A model generated the notes under the pieces. It was not told the DNA's origin. It did no database searches and saw nothing but the letters and a program-made list of their open reading frames with translations. A stretch of DNA of 47,223 bases from Parvibaculum sp036499025 (GTDB lineage Bacteria > Pseudomonadota > Alphaproteobacteria > Parvibaculales > Parvibaculaceae). Positions 17,818 through 25,771 of this stretch are shown here, in pieces. The first letter of the stretch is position 1, and each line of letters starts with the position of its first letter. The position numbers and the translations under genes were made by a program. Location of the stretch: assembly GCA_036499025.1 (NCBI GenBank), contig DASYEM010000084.1, positions 1 through 47,223 of the forward strand. The letters run 5' to 3'.

Positions 17818-17993
17818 TGGCGGGCATGAGCAAGCTCAACGCCCGGCATGAAAGCGGGGCACTCGAAGGGGCAAAGAGCCGATGGCGACTAGGGCGGCTG
17901 GCAGCGCCGCCCGGTCAAATGGGCGCTGCGCCGCCCGGCATGGCGGCATCAAGAACCCCGATTTTCCAATTTGTTTCCAGGAGGCCAATATGA
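17817..17993 (+). CDS. Putative 58-residue ORF bridging ftsA and ftsZ
   Basis: This ORF starts at an ATG sharing one base with the ftsA stop (TGATG) and ends at a TGA overlapping the ftsZ ATG (ATATGA), so it fills the ftsA-ftsZ gap exactly. An AAGGAG lies at 17803-17808 at good spacing. The predicted product begins MAGMSKLNARHESGALEGAK, is rich in Arg, Gly, Ala and Pro, and has no recognisable domain, signal or membrane segment. It could be a small division-linked protein, a coupling leader that controls FtsZ translation, or chance: the AAGGAG is imposed by conserved FtsA codons. The ftsZ SD (AGGAGG) lies within its last codons. Confidence 0.3.
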   Translation: MAGMSKLNARHESGALEGAKSRWRLGRLAAPPGQMGAAPPGMAASRTPIFQFVSRRPI

Positions 17994-19663
17994 GCATCAA
18001 ATTGACGGTACCGCAGGCGAAGGAACTGAAGCCTAGGATCACCGTGTTCGGCGTCGGCGGCGCGGGCGGCAATGCAGTCAACAACATGATCGAGGCCGGT
18101 CTTGACGGCGTCGAGTTCGTGGTCGCAAACACCGACGCCCAGGCGCTGGCGCTCTCGTCGGCCGAACGCCGTATCCAACTCGGCGCGTCGATCACCGAAG
18201 GTCTAGGAGCAGGCTCTCGGCCGGAAGTCGGTTGCGCGGCGGCGGAAGAGGCGCTCAACGAGATCGTCGAGCAGATTCACGGCGCTCACATGGTCTTTAT
18301 TACCGCTGGCATGGGCGGCGGCACGGGTACGGGCGCGGCGCCTGTGATTGCGCGCGCGGCCCGCGAACAGGGCATCCTCACCGTCGGCGTGGTGACGAAG
18401 CCGTTCCAGTTCGAAGGTTCGCGCCGTATGCGTCTGGCCGAAGAGGGTATTCGTGACCTTCAGCAATATGTCGATACGCTCATCATTATTCCGAACCAGA
18501 ATCTGTTCCGGGTAGCGAACGAGAACACGACCTTCGCGGATGCTTTCGCGATGGCCGACCAGGTGCTGCATTCCGGTGTCGCCGGCATCACCGACCTGAT
18601 GATGAAACCCGGTCTCATCAATCTCGATTTCGCGGACGTTCGCACCGTGATGAACGAGATGGGCAAGGCCATGATGGGTACAGGCGAAGCCTCCGGCGAG
18701 AAGCGGGCGATCGAGGCGGCTGAGGCCGCGATCTCCAATCCGCTGCTCGATGAAGTATCGATGAAGGGCGCTCGCGGCGTTCTCATCAACATCACCGGCG
18801 GCATGGACCTGACGCTTTATGAAGTCGATGAAGCGGCGAACCGCATCCGTTCAGAAGTGGATCCAGACGCCAATATTATCGTCGGTTCAACGTTCGATCC
18901 GTCGATGGACGGCCACATGCGCGTGTCCGTTGTCGCCACCGGCATCGAAAATGAAGTCTGCGCCCAGCAACCGACTAACGAAACGGCAAAGCTCGCCAAA
19001 GCCGTTGCCACGGAACGCAGCGCACCGCCGCGCGCCGCCGCTACCTTTGCAGCGTCGCGTCCGTCGGCGGCCCCGCGTCCGCAGATTGAAGTTGCCGAGC
19101 GCATTGCGGCTCCGGTCGAGGTGGAGCCGGAGCTTCCGGCTTTTGAAGTGGCGGAACGTCCCGCGCCTCGCGTCGGTGGTTTCGATCCGCGCGAATATGA
19201 AGCCGAAGTCATCATCCATAAGCCGGAACAGCGCATACAGCCGCAAGCCGCCATGCGCGACGAGCCGGTGGTGCGGGCGGCGGATGTTCTTGCCGAACCC
19301 AAGCAGCGCCCGTTCATTCCCGGCGATCTCGACCGGGTACAGACGGCAAAAGATACGCCGTCCTTTCTCGGCAACCGCCCCGTTCCGGTCGCCCAGTCGC
19401 GGATGCCGAAGCGCGGTCCGACATTCTTTGAACGTCTGACCGGCGGTCGCCGCCGCACGGAAGAAGAGTCCGTGGCCGCGCCTGCCGCGCCGCGCCGCGA
19501 ACCGATGACGGCTCGCGAGCCGGCGCGTCCGCAAGTTGAAACGCCGAGGCCCGCCACCAATGCGCCGAGCCTGACGCCTTCCGCCGAAAGCCGGCTCGTT
19601 CAGCCGTCCTTCGAGGAAGAACAGCTCGAGATTCCGACGTTCCTGCGTCGTCAGGCCAACTGA
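17990..19663 (+). CDS. ftsZ: Cell division GTPase FtsZ
   Basis: FtsZ is the tubulin-like GTPase that forms the cytokinetic ring. The 557-residue protein has FGVGGAGGNAVNNMI near residue 20, the GTP-binding tubulin signature G109-GGTGTG115, and the T7-loop region NLDFADVRTVM. The globular core ends near residue 320. A Pro/Ala/Arg-rich linker of about 225 residues follows, then the conserved C-terminal peptide EIPTFLRRQAN that binds FtsA and other partners. The frame is open 36 codons upstream, but ATG 17990 follows a perfect AGGAGG (17979-17984) and gives the canonical N-terminus. A strong intrinsic terminator lies 43 bases after the stop. Confidence 0.98.
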   Translation: MSIKLTVPQAKELKPRITVFGVGGAGGNAVNNMIEAGLDGVEFVVANTDAQALALSSAERRIQLGASITEGLGAGSRPEVGCAAAEEALNEIVEQIHGAHMVFITAGMGGGTGTGAAPVIARAAREQGILTVGVVTKPFQFEGSRRMRLAEEGIRDLQQYVDTLIIIPNQNLFRVANENTTFADAFAMADQVLHSGVAGITDLMMKPGLINLDFADVRTVMNEMGKAMMGTGEASGEKRAIEAAEAAISNPLLDEVSMKGARGVLINITGGMDLTLYEVDEAANRIRSEVDPDANIIVGSTFDPSMDGHMRVSVVATGIENEVCAQQPTNETAKLAKAVATERSAPPRAAATFAASRPSAAPRPQIEVAERIAAPVEVEPELPAFEVAERPAPRVGGFDPREYEAEVIIHKPEQRIQPQAAMRDEPVVRAADVLAEPKQRPFIPGDLDRVQTAKDTPSFLGNRPVPVAQSRMPKRGPTFFERLTGGRRRTEEESVAAPAAPRREPMTAREPARPQVETPRPATNAPSLTPSAESRLVQPSFEEEQLEIPTFLRRQAN

Positions 19664-19705
19664 CGGCACACACAAGTTGCGCCCTGCGGGGGGCGCTTTA
19701 GCAAG

Positions 19706-19752
19706 CCCCGCTCTCCCGGAAACACGCTTTCGGGAGAGCGGGGTTTTGTTGT
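19706..19752 (+). terminator. Rho-independent terminator of the dcw cluster
   Basis: The left arm CCCCGCTCTCCC (with GGAAA) and the right arm TTTCGGGAGAGCGGGG pair over 16 bp with one bulged G and a five-base loop (CACGC), followed by TTTTGTTGTTTT. It is the only strong intrinsic terminator noticed between mraZ and lpxC. A smaller hairpin, GCGCCC/GGGCGC at 19679-19696, precedes it. Confidence 0.92.
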
Positions 19753-19799
19753 TTTAAAACAAAGAGTTGTGACGTGTTTCAAATGGTAACAATTTGAAA
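19749..19799. promoter_or_regulatory. Two palindromes in the lpxC upstream region
   Basis: TTGTTTTAAAACAA (19749-19762) is a perfect 14-bp palindrome touching the T-tract of the terminator. TTTCAAAT (19777-19784) and ATTTGAAA (19792-19799) form a perfect inverted repeat around a seven-base spacer. Both lie in AT-rich DNA 75-125 bp ahead of lpxC, where its promoter should be. The inverted repeat has the size and symmetry of a dimeric regulator site; no regulator can be named. Confidence 0.4.
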
Positions 19800-19872
19800 G
19801 AAAGCGTGTTTTGTGAGCGGTTGCCGCGACTGCTAGAAACCATCTTGCAGGTTTCCGTAAAGGGTATTCGAA

Positions 19873-20868
19873 GTGCGCAGGACTGAATTTGACACGATCA
19901 TGCTGGACGAGGCGCGGGCACATCGCCGCGAGCGCGTCGGCAGAACCGTGTCCTGCCCGCAGACGACTTTGAATGCGCCTATCGTCCTTGAAGGCGTGGG
20001 TCTGCATACCGGCCACATGATCCGCATGGACCTGCATCCGGCGGGCGCCGGGTTCGGCATTGTCTTCCGTCGCACCGATCTTGGCGATGCGTCTGCCGAT
20101 GTCACGGACATTCCCGCCCGCTACGATCATGTCGGCGATACGATGTTGTCGACTGTCATCCGCAACGAAGCGGGCACGACGATCGGCACGGTCGAACATT
20201 TGATGGCCGCTCTTTCGGGCCTTGGTGTCGATAACGCATTCATTGAAATCAACGGCCCCGAGATTCCCGTCATGGACGGCAGCTCGCAGGTCTTCGTCGA
20301 GACGATCGAAGCGATCGGTTTGAAGCCACTCAATGCTTCGCGCCGCGCCATCCGTATTCTGAAGCCCGTCGTGGTGGAAGACGGATTGAAGAAGGCGTCG
20401 CTTCTGCCAGGCGAGGGTTTCAAGCTTGCCTTCGAGATAGAATTCGACAATCCGGTGATTGGCCGTCAGACCATTGAGGCGGATTTTCAGGACCCGGCTT
20501 TCAGCGACGATATTCTGCGCGCCCGCACCTTTGGCATGCTCAAGGATGTCGAAGCCATGTGGAAGGCCGGTCTCGGCTTGGGCGGTTCGCTCGATAATAC
20601 GGTTGTCGTCGATGGCGACCGGGTGCTGAACGAAGAAGGCCTGCGCTTCGACAATGAATTCGTCCGCCACAAGGTCCTCGACGCTGTGGGCGATCTGGCG
20701 CTTTCCGGCGCGCCGTTGATCGGTCGCTATGAAGGCGTGCGAGCTGGCCATGCCATGAACAACCGGGTTCTGCGGGCGCTGTTCGCGGACCGGTCGGCCT
20801 GGGAAATCGTCGAGCTTGGTGCTGGCGGGGAAGAAATCCGTCGCCCCATCGCCGTTCCCGCCGAATAA
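19873..20868 (+). CDS. lpxC: UDP-3-O-acyl-N-acetylglucosamine deacetylase LpxC
   Basis: LpxC is the zinc-dependent deacetylase that commits the cell to lipid A synthesis. The 331-residue protein has the entry motif GVGLHTG, zinc ligands H109 (TVEHLMAAL), H266 and D270 (RHKVLDAVGDL), and the catalytic-base region AGH293AMNN. The core matches the usual 300-320 residues, so there are about 25 extra N-terminal residues. Possible starts are GTG 19873 (AAAGGG nine bases ahead, listed), ATG 19900 (no clear SD) and GTG 19948 (near-standard length). It follows ftsZ but is separated by a terminator and AT-rich DNA with palindromes, so it probably has its own promoter. Confidence 0.95.
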   Translation: MRRTEFDTIMLDEARAHRRERVGRTVSCPQTTLNAPIVLEGVGLHTGHMIRMDLHPAGAGFGIVFRRTDLGDASADVTDIPARYDHVGDTMLSTVIRNEAGTTIGTVEHLMAALSGLGVDNAFIEINGPEIPVMDGSSQVFVETIEAIGLKPLNASRRAIRILKPVVVEDGLKKASLLPGEGFKLAFEIEFDNPVIGRQTIEADFQDPAFSDDILRARTFGMLKDVEAMWKAGLGLGGSLDNTVVVDGDRVLNEEGLRFDNEFVRHKVLDAVGDLALSGAPLIGRYEGVRAGHAMNNRVLRALFADRSAWEIVELGAGGEEIRRPIAVPAE

Positions 20869-21101
20869 GTCTTTCTTTCGCCTCCGCAACATTCTTTACC
20901 TCTTCCGACCGCACTTTTATTGGCTGTGTCGGCCCTGTTTTTGCGACGGGCCGCTATGGTTTCCTGCGCCGGTTTAAGCTAGAACCTCCTCTGGCGCGGG
21001 GGTGCCGGCTGAAAGCGCCGGGGCCTTGTCACGCTCCCGGAATCGCTATGAGATGGCCTCGTTCCGACGGTTGGGACGGTCCTGCCGGGTGACCGTTGAA
21101 A

Positions 21102-21974
21102 ATGGACTTTGCCGGCATGAGTGAGGCCAAGCTGCTTATCCCGCATTCTCAGGTTGCACGTCTGCGCACTGCGTTGTTCGGTGCACTCGTCGTCGGTTCG
21201 CTTCTCTCGGTCGCAGGCTGCGGCGGGGCGGGAACGGATCTGCCCTACGAAGAGCGGCCGGTCGAACAGATCTACAACAAGGCAATGGATCTGCTGGCGG
21301 ATGGCAGCTACCAGAAAGCTTCCGTCGAGTTCGACGAAGTCGAACGCCAGCATCCTTATTCAGTATGGGCGCGCCGCGCGACGCTGATGTCGGCCTATTC
21401 TCACTATAAGGTCAACGAATACGACGACGCGATTTTGACCGCGCAGCGTTATATCTCGCTGCACCCCGGCAGCAAGGAAGTGGCCTACGCTTACTATCTC
21501 GTCGCGCTTTGCTATTACGAACAGATTTCCGATGTCGGTCGCGACCAGCAAATGACGCAAAACGCGCTCTCTTCGTTGACTTCCGTCATCCAGCGTTTTC
21601 CGCAGAGCGAATATGCGCGCGATGCGCGCCTCAAATTCGACCTGACGCGCGACCACCTTGCCGGCAAGGAAATGGAAGTCGGCCGCTATTATCTGAAGAA
21701 GCACGACTACATCGCGGCAATCAATCGCTTCCGTATCGTCATCGAGAACTTTCAGACGACGACGCATACGCCGGAAGCTCTGCATCGGTTGGTTGAAGCC
21801 TATCTGTCGCTGGGCATCAAACCTGAAGCGCAGACGGCGGCGGCAATTCTCGGTTACAACTATCCGGGTAGCGACTGGTATCAGGACAGCTATGCGCTCC
21901 TCGCGGGCCAAGGTCTCAAGCCCGAGGAGAACAAAGACTCCTGGATCAGCAAGGCCTGGCACACCGTTTTCTAG
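21102..21974 (+). CDS. bamD: Outer membrane protein assembly factor BamD (lipoprotein)
   Basis: BamD is the essential lipoprotein of the BAM complex that inserts beta-barrel proteins into the outer membrane. The 290-residue product has a signal peptide (LRTALFGALVVGSLLSVAGC) with the lipobox cysteine at C40 counted from ATG 21102. A run of TPR repeats follows, with the typical segments IYNKAMDLLADGSYQKASV, ERQHPYSVWARRA and YYLKKHDYIAAINRFRIVI. ATG 21117 is an equally plausible start, because neither has a strong SD. The gene lies 12 bp before recN and probably forms an operon with recN and ligA. The 233 bp between lpxC and this gene hold GC-rich hairpins (for example CGGCCC/GGGCCG at 20930-20953) but no clear terminator. 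Confidence 0.94.
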   Translation: MDFAGMSEAKLLIPHSQVARLRTALFGALVVGSLLSVAGCGGAGTDLPYEERPVEQIYNKAMDLLADGSYQKASVEFDEVERQHPYSVWARRATLMSAYSHYKVNEYDDAILTAQRYISLHPGSKEVAYAYYLVALCYYEQISDVGRDQQMTQNALSSLTSVIQRFPQSEYARDARLKFDLTRDHLAGKEMEVGRYYLKKHDYIAAINRFRIVIENFQTTTHTPEALHRLVEAYLSLGIKPEAQTAAAILGYNYPGSDWYQDSYALLAGQGLKPEENKDSWISKAWHTVF

Positions 21975-21986
21975 AAGCGTGTCCAT

Positions 21987-23663
21987 ATGCTCGCTGCGCT
22001 GTCGATCCGCGACATAGTTCTTATCGATAGGCTTGAGCTCGCGCTCGCGTCTGGCCTTTGTGCGCTTACGGGCGAGACCGGTGCGGGCAAATCCATCTTG
22101 CTTGACGCGTTGGGGCTCGCCATTGGCGGTCGCGCGGATGCCGGGCTTGTCGGTTTGACGGCGGAGCAGGGCAGTGTCACGGCCGTTTTCGATGTGGCGC
22201 TTGACCACCCCTCCCGCACCATTCTCAAAGACAATGGGCTCGACGCCGAAGGCGATCTCATCCTGCGCCGCGTTCAGACGAAGGACGGGCGCACGCGCGC
22301 TTTCGTCAATGATCAGCCGGTAAGCATTGGCTTGCTGCGTCAGGTCGGCGATGAGCTTGTCGAAATTCACGGCCAGCATGACGAGCGCGGGCTTCTCGAC
22401 GCCGCCGGACATCGTGCTTTGCTCGATCTCTTCGGGGGACTTGAGGGAAAGGCACTTGATGTGCGCCGTCTCTGGGCCTCAGCCGCCGAGGCGCGGGCCG
22501 CTTTGAACGAGCACGAGGCTTTGCTGGCCAAGGCGCGAGCGGAGCAGGATTATCTGCGCCATGTGGTCGGCGAGCTTGATGAGCTTTCCCCGGAAGAGGG
22601 CGAGGAAACAAAGCTCGCTGAAGAGCGCATCCTGATGATGCATTCGGAAAAAATCGCAGCCGACCTCAGCGAGGCGGAAGATGCCTTGGCGGGCAATGGC
22701 GGCCTTGAAGCGCGGTTGGCGCAAGCCATGCGGCGTCTGGCGCGGGCCGCAGAGCAGGTGGGCGGCAGACTTGACGCCTCGATCTCCGCGCTCGACCGGA
22801 CGCTTGTCGAAGCGGCGGAGGCGCGAGATGAGCTGGGGCGTGCCTCGAGAGCGCTGGAATTCGATCCGCTGCGACTGGAACGCGCCGAAACACGGCTCTT
22901 TGCGCTCCGGGCTGCGGCGCGCAAACACAATGTCACGGTCGACAATCTTGCCGCGCTTGCCAAAAAATTCAGAGGTGAGCTTGCCGACATTGAAGGCGGT
23001 GAAGTGAAGCTTGCTGCCTTGACGCAAGCCGCGGAGACCGCGCGGGCCGCTTATATCAAGGCTGCGGAAGCACTTTCGGCAGCGCGCACAAAATCGGCGG
23101 CGAAACTCGACCAGGAAGTGATGCGAGAGTTGAAGCCGCTGAAGCTCGACAAGGCGACATTCAAAACATCGGTCGAGCGGTTGGCGCCGGAGAGCGCAGG
23201 CCCTGACGGGTTGGACCGTGTGTCCTTTCTTATCTCAACGAATCCCGGTGCGCCGCTCGGCCCATTGATCAAGATCGCCTCAGGCGGCGAGCTGTCGCGT
23301 TTTGTGCTTGCGCTGAAAGTCGCGCTCGCTTCGCAGCGTAGTGCGCCGACGCTGATTTTCGATGAGGTCGATGCCGGCGTTGGCGGCGCTGTGGCGGAGG
23401 CCGTCGGGCTACGGCTGGCGGAATTGTCGAAAGTCGCTCAGGTCCTTGTCGTCACGCATTCGCCGCAGGTGGCGGCGCGTGCGCAACATCATTTGCGCAT
23501 TTCGAAAAGCGAAATGAGGGCGAAGGGCGCACGCGTTGCGACCCGCGTCGATGTTCTCGATGCGCCGGAGCGGCGGGAAGAAATCGCGAGAATGCTCGCA
23601 GGCGCCACCGTCACGGACGAAGCTCGCGCGGCCGCCAGCAAGCTCATCGGGAGCCACTCGTGA
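21987..23663 (+). CDS. recN: DNA repair protein RecN
   Basis: RecN is an SMC-like ATPase that acts early in double-strand break repair. The 558-residue protein has the N-terminal Walker A GETGAGKS (29-36) and QHDERGLLDAAGHRALLD. Long charged coiled-coil arms occupy about 150-370, and the C-terminal half-domain has the ABC signature SGGELSRF and Walker B LIFDEVDAGVGG (456-467). Length matches the family (550-560). The first ATG fits the family start LAALSIRDIVLIDRLEL. It overlaps ligA by four bases (GTGA). No LexA-type direct repeat was seen directly upstream of bamD or recN. Confidence 0.97.
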   Translation: MLAALSIRDIVLIDRLELALASGLCALTGETGAGKSILLDALGLAIGGRADAGLVGLTAEQGSVTAVFDVALDHPSRTILKDNGLDAEGDLILRRVQTKDGRTRAFVNDQPVSIGLLRQVGDELVEIHGQHDERGLLDAAGHRALLDLFGGLEGKALDVRRLWASAAEARAALNEHEALLAKARAEQDYLRHVVGELDELSPEEGEETKLAEERILMMHSEKIAADLSEAEDALAGNGGLEARLAQAMRRLARAAEQVGGRLDASISALDRTLVEAAEARDELGRASRALEFDPLRLERAETRLFALRAAARKHNVTVDNLAALAKKFRGELADIEGGEVKLAALTQAAETARAAYIKAAEALSAARTKSAAKLDQEVMRELKPLKLDKATFKTSVERLAPESAGPDGLDRVSFLISTNPGAPLGPLIKIASGGELSRFVLALKVALASQRSAPTLIFDEVDAGVGGAVAEAVGLRLAELSKVAQVLVVTHSPQVAARAQHHLRISKSEMRAKGARVATRVDVLDAPERREEIARMLAGATVTDEARAAASKLIGSHS

Positions 23664-25771
23664 GCGGCGTGGATAAACCAGCCGACAAGCTCACGCTCGA
23701 GGAGGCGGCGGAAGAGCTGGAGCGTCTGGCAGCGGAGATTGCCCGGAACGACAAGCTTTACCACCAGAAAGACGCGCCGGAAATTTCCGATGCGGACTAT
23801 GATACGTTGCGCCGCCGCAACAACGAGATCGAGCAGCGTTATCCCGAACTGGTGCGTGAAGACAGCCCTTCAAAAAGTGTCGGGGCCGCGCCTGCCGATG
23901 CTTTCGGCAAGGTCACGCATAGAGTGGCGATGTTGTCGCTTTCCAATGGGTTCGCTGATGCTGACGTCGTCGAATTCTGGAATCGAGTTGGCCGCTTTCT
24001 TAATCTCAAAGAAGAAGACGAACTCGCGGTGACGGCGGAGCCGAAGATCGACGGTTTATCGGCATCTCTGCGTTACGAAAAGGGCCGGTTTGTACTCGGG
24101 GCAACCCGTGGCGATGGGCGCGAAGGCGAAAACGTCACCGAGAATTTACGCACGATTAAAGACATCCCGCATGAACTCAAAGGCAAGAACTTGCCGGATG
24201 TGTTTGAAGTGCGCGGTGAGGTCTATATGAGCCATGAAGACTTTCAGCGGCTCAACGAAAATCAGACCCGCGCGGGCAAGCCTGTTTTCGCCAATCCGCG
24301 CAATGCGGCGGCCGGCTCGTTGCGCCAGCTCGATTCGAAGATCACGGCGAGCAGGCCTCTGCGGTTTTTCGCCTATACGTGGGGCGAAGTCAGCGATGTG
24401 TCCGCCGACACGCAATCTGGGATGATGGACCAGTTCCGCAAATGGGGTTTTCCGGTCAATCCGCTGTTTCGCGTCAACACTTCATCGGAGGAATTGCTCG
24501 CCTTCTATCACGAAATAGAAGAGCAACGCGCCGATCTTGGCTATGACATTGATGGCGTCGTTTACAAGGTCAACCGGCTTGACTGGCAACAGCGTCTCGG
24601 TTTCGTGTCGCGCTCTCCCCGGTGGGCGATGGCGCATAAGTTTCCCGCCGAGCAGGCCATGACCGAGCTTCTCGGTATCGATATTCAAGTCGGGCGCACC
24701 GGGGCGCTGACGCCTGTCGCTCGACTGAAGCCGGTGACGGTCGGTGGCGTCGTGGTTTCGAATGCGACCCTGCACAACGAAGACGAGATTGAACGCAAGG
24801 ATATTCGGATTGGAGATACCGTTGTCGTGCAGCGGGCGGGCGACGTTATTCCGCAGATTGTGCGCGTCGTCATGGATAAACGACACAAGGGCGCGCGACG
24901 TTATAAATTTCCCGAGCTGTGCCCGGCCTGCGGCAGCCACGCAGTGCGCGAAGCCGACCCCAAAACAGGCAAGCTCGATGTCGTTCGTCGTTGCACAGGC
25001 GGATTGATTTGCCCGGCGCAGGCGGTTGAACGTCTTCGGCATTTTGTGTCGCGCAATGCTTTCGACATCGAAGGGCTCGGTGAAAAGCAGATAGCGGCCT
25101 TTTATGCCGACGGGCTAATCATGCAGCCGGGCGATATTTTCACATTGGAGGAGCGCGACAAGCGCAGTCTGAAGAAGCTAAAAGACCGTGAAGGTTGGGG
25201 CGATACGTCGGCAAAGAAACTCTTCTCGGCCATCAATGAGCGGCGGACGATCGACATCGATCGCTTTATTTTTGGCCTGGGTATTCGTCATGTCGGCGAA
25301 ACGAATGCGCGATTGCTGGCGCGCAGCTATGGCACGCTTCCGCATTTTGTTGAGGAAATGGAAAATGCGGTCGATCCCGAAAGCGATGCGCGGCGCGATC
25401 TTCTTTCTATCGATGGTGTCGGCGATGTACTGGCTGAGGCGCTGGTTGATTTTTTCGCCGAGAAACATAATCGAGAAGTGCTGACGACGCTCGAGAAAGC
25501 TGGCGTCGAGGCTGTGCCTTTGCCAGCGCAGGAAAAGTCATCTCCAGTTGCGGGCAAGACGGTCGTCTTTACCGGCTCGCTCGAACGCATGACGCGCGCG
25601 GAAGCGAAAGCACGAGCGGAACAAATGGGCGCGAAGGTCGCGGGCAGCGTGTCGGCGAAAACCGATCTATTGGTCGCCGGCGCAGATGCGGGCTCGAAGC
25701 TCACCAAGGCGGCGGCGCTTGGCGTCAAGGTCATCTCGGAAGACGAGTGGATAGAGATGGCGGGCGGCTAG
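23660..25771 (+). CDS. ligA: NAD+-dependent DNA ligase LigA
   Basis: LigA seals nicks in replication and repair using NAD+. The 703-residue protein has domain Ia (HQKDAPEISDADYDTLRR) and the adenylated lysine K129 in AEPKIDGLSASL. The OB fold and a zinc finger follow with cysteines C421, C424, C445 and C451, then helix-hairpin-helix repeats and a C-terminal BRCT domain (from about residue 625: GKTVVFTGSLERMTRAEAK). The start is GTG overlapping the recN stop (GTGA). The stop TAG overlaps the convergent pepP stop in the palindrome CTAG, leaving no space for a terminator between them. Confidence 0.97.
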   Translation: MSGVDKPADKLTLEEAAEELERLAAEIARNDKLYHQKDAPEISDADYDTLRRRNNEIEQRYPELVREDSPSKSVGAAPADAFGKVTHRVAMLSLSNGFADADVVEFWNRVGRFLNLKEEDELAVTAEPKIDGLSASLRYEKGRFVLGATRGDGREGENVTENLRTIKDIPHELKGKNLPDVFEVRGEVYMSHEDFQRLNENQTRAGKPVFANPRNAAAGSLRQLDSKITASRPLRFFAYTWGEVSDVSADTQSGMMDQFRKWGFPVNPLFRVNTSSEELLAFYHEIEEQRADLGYDIDGVVYKVNRLDWQQRLGFVSRSPRWAMAHKFPAEQAMTELLGIDIQVGRTGALTPVARLKPVTVGGVVVSNATLHNEDEIERKDIRIGDTVVVQRAGDVIPQIVRVVMDKRHKGARRYKFPELCPACGSHAVREADPKTGKLDVVRRCTGGLICPAQAVERLRHFVSRNAFDIEGLGEKQIAAFYADGLIMQPGDIFTLEERDKRSLKKLKDREGWGDTSAKKLFSAINERRTIDIDRFIFGLGIRHVGETNARLLARSYGTLPHFVEEMENAVDPESDARRDLLSIDGVGDVLAEALVDFFAEKHNREVLTTLEKAGVEAVPLPAQEKSSPVAGKTVVFTGSLERMTRAEAKARAEQMGAKVAGSVSAKTDLLVAGADAGSKLTKAAALGVKVISEDEWIEMAGG

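Noticed and set aside
20869..21101. Intrinsic terminator between lpxC and bamD
   Set aside because: GC-rich hairpins are present (for example at 20930-20953) but none is followed by a T-tract.
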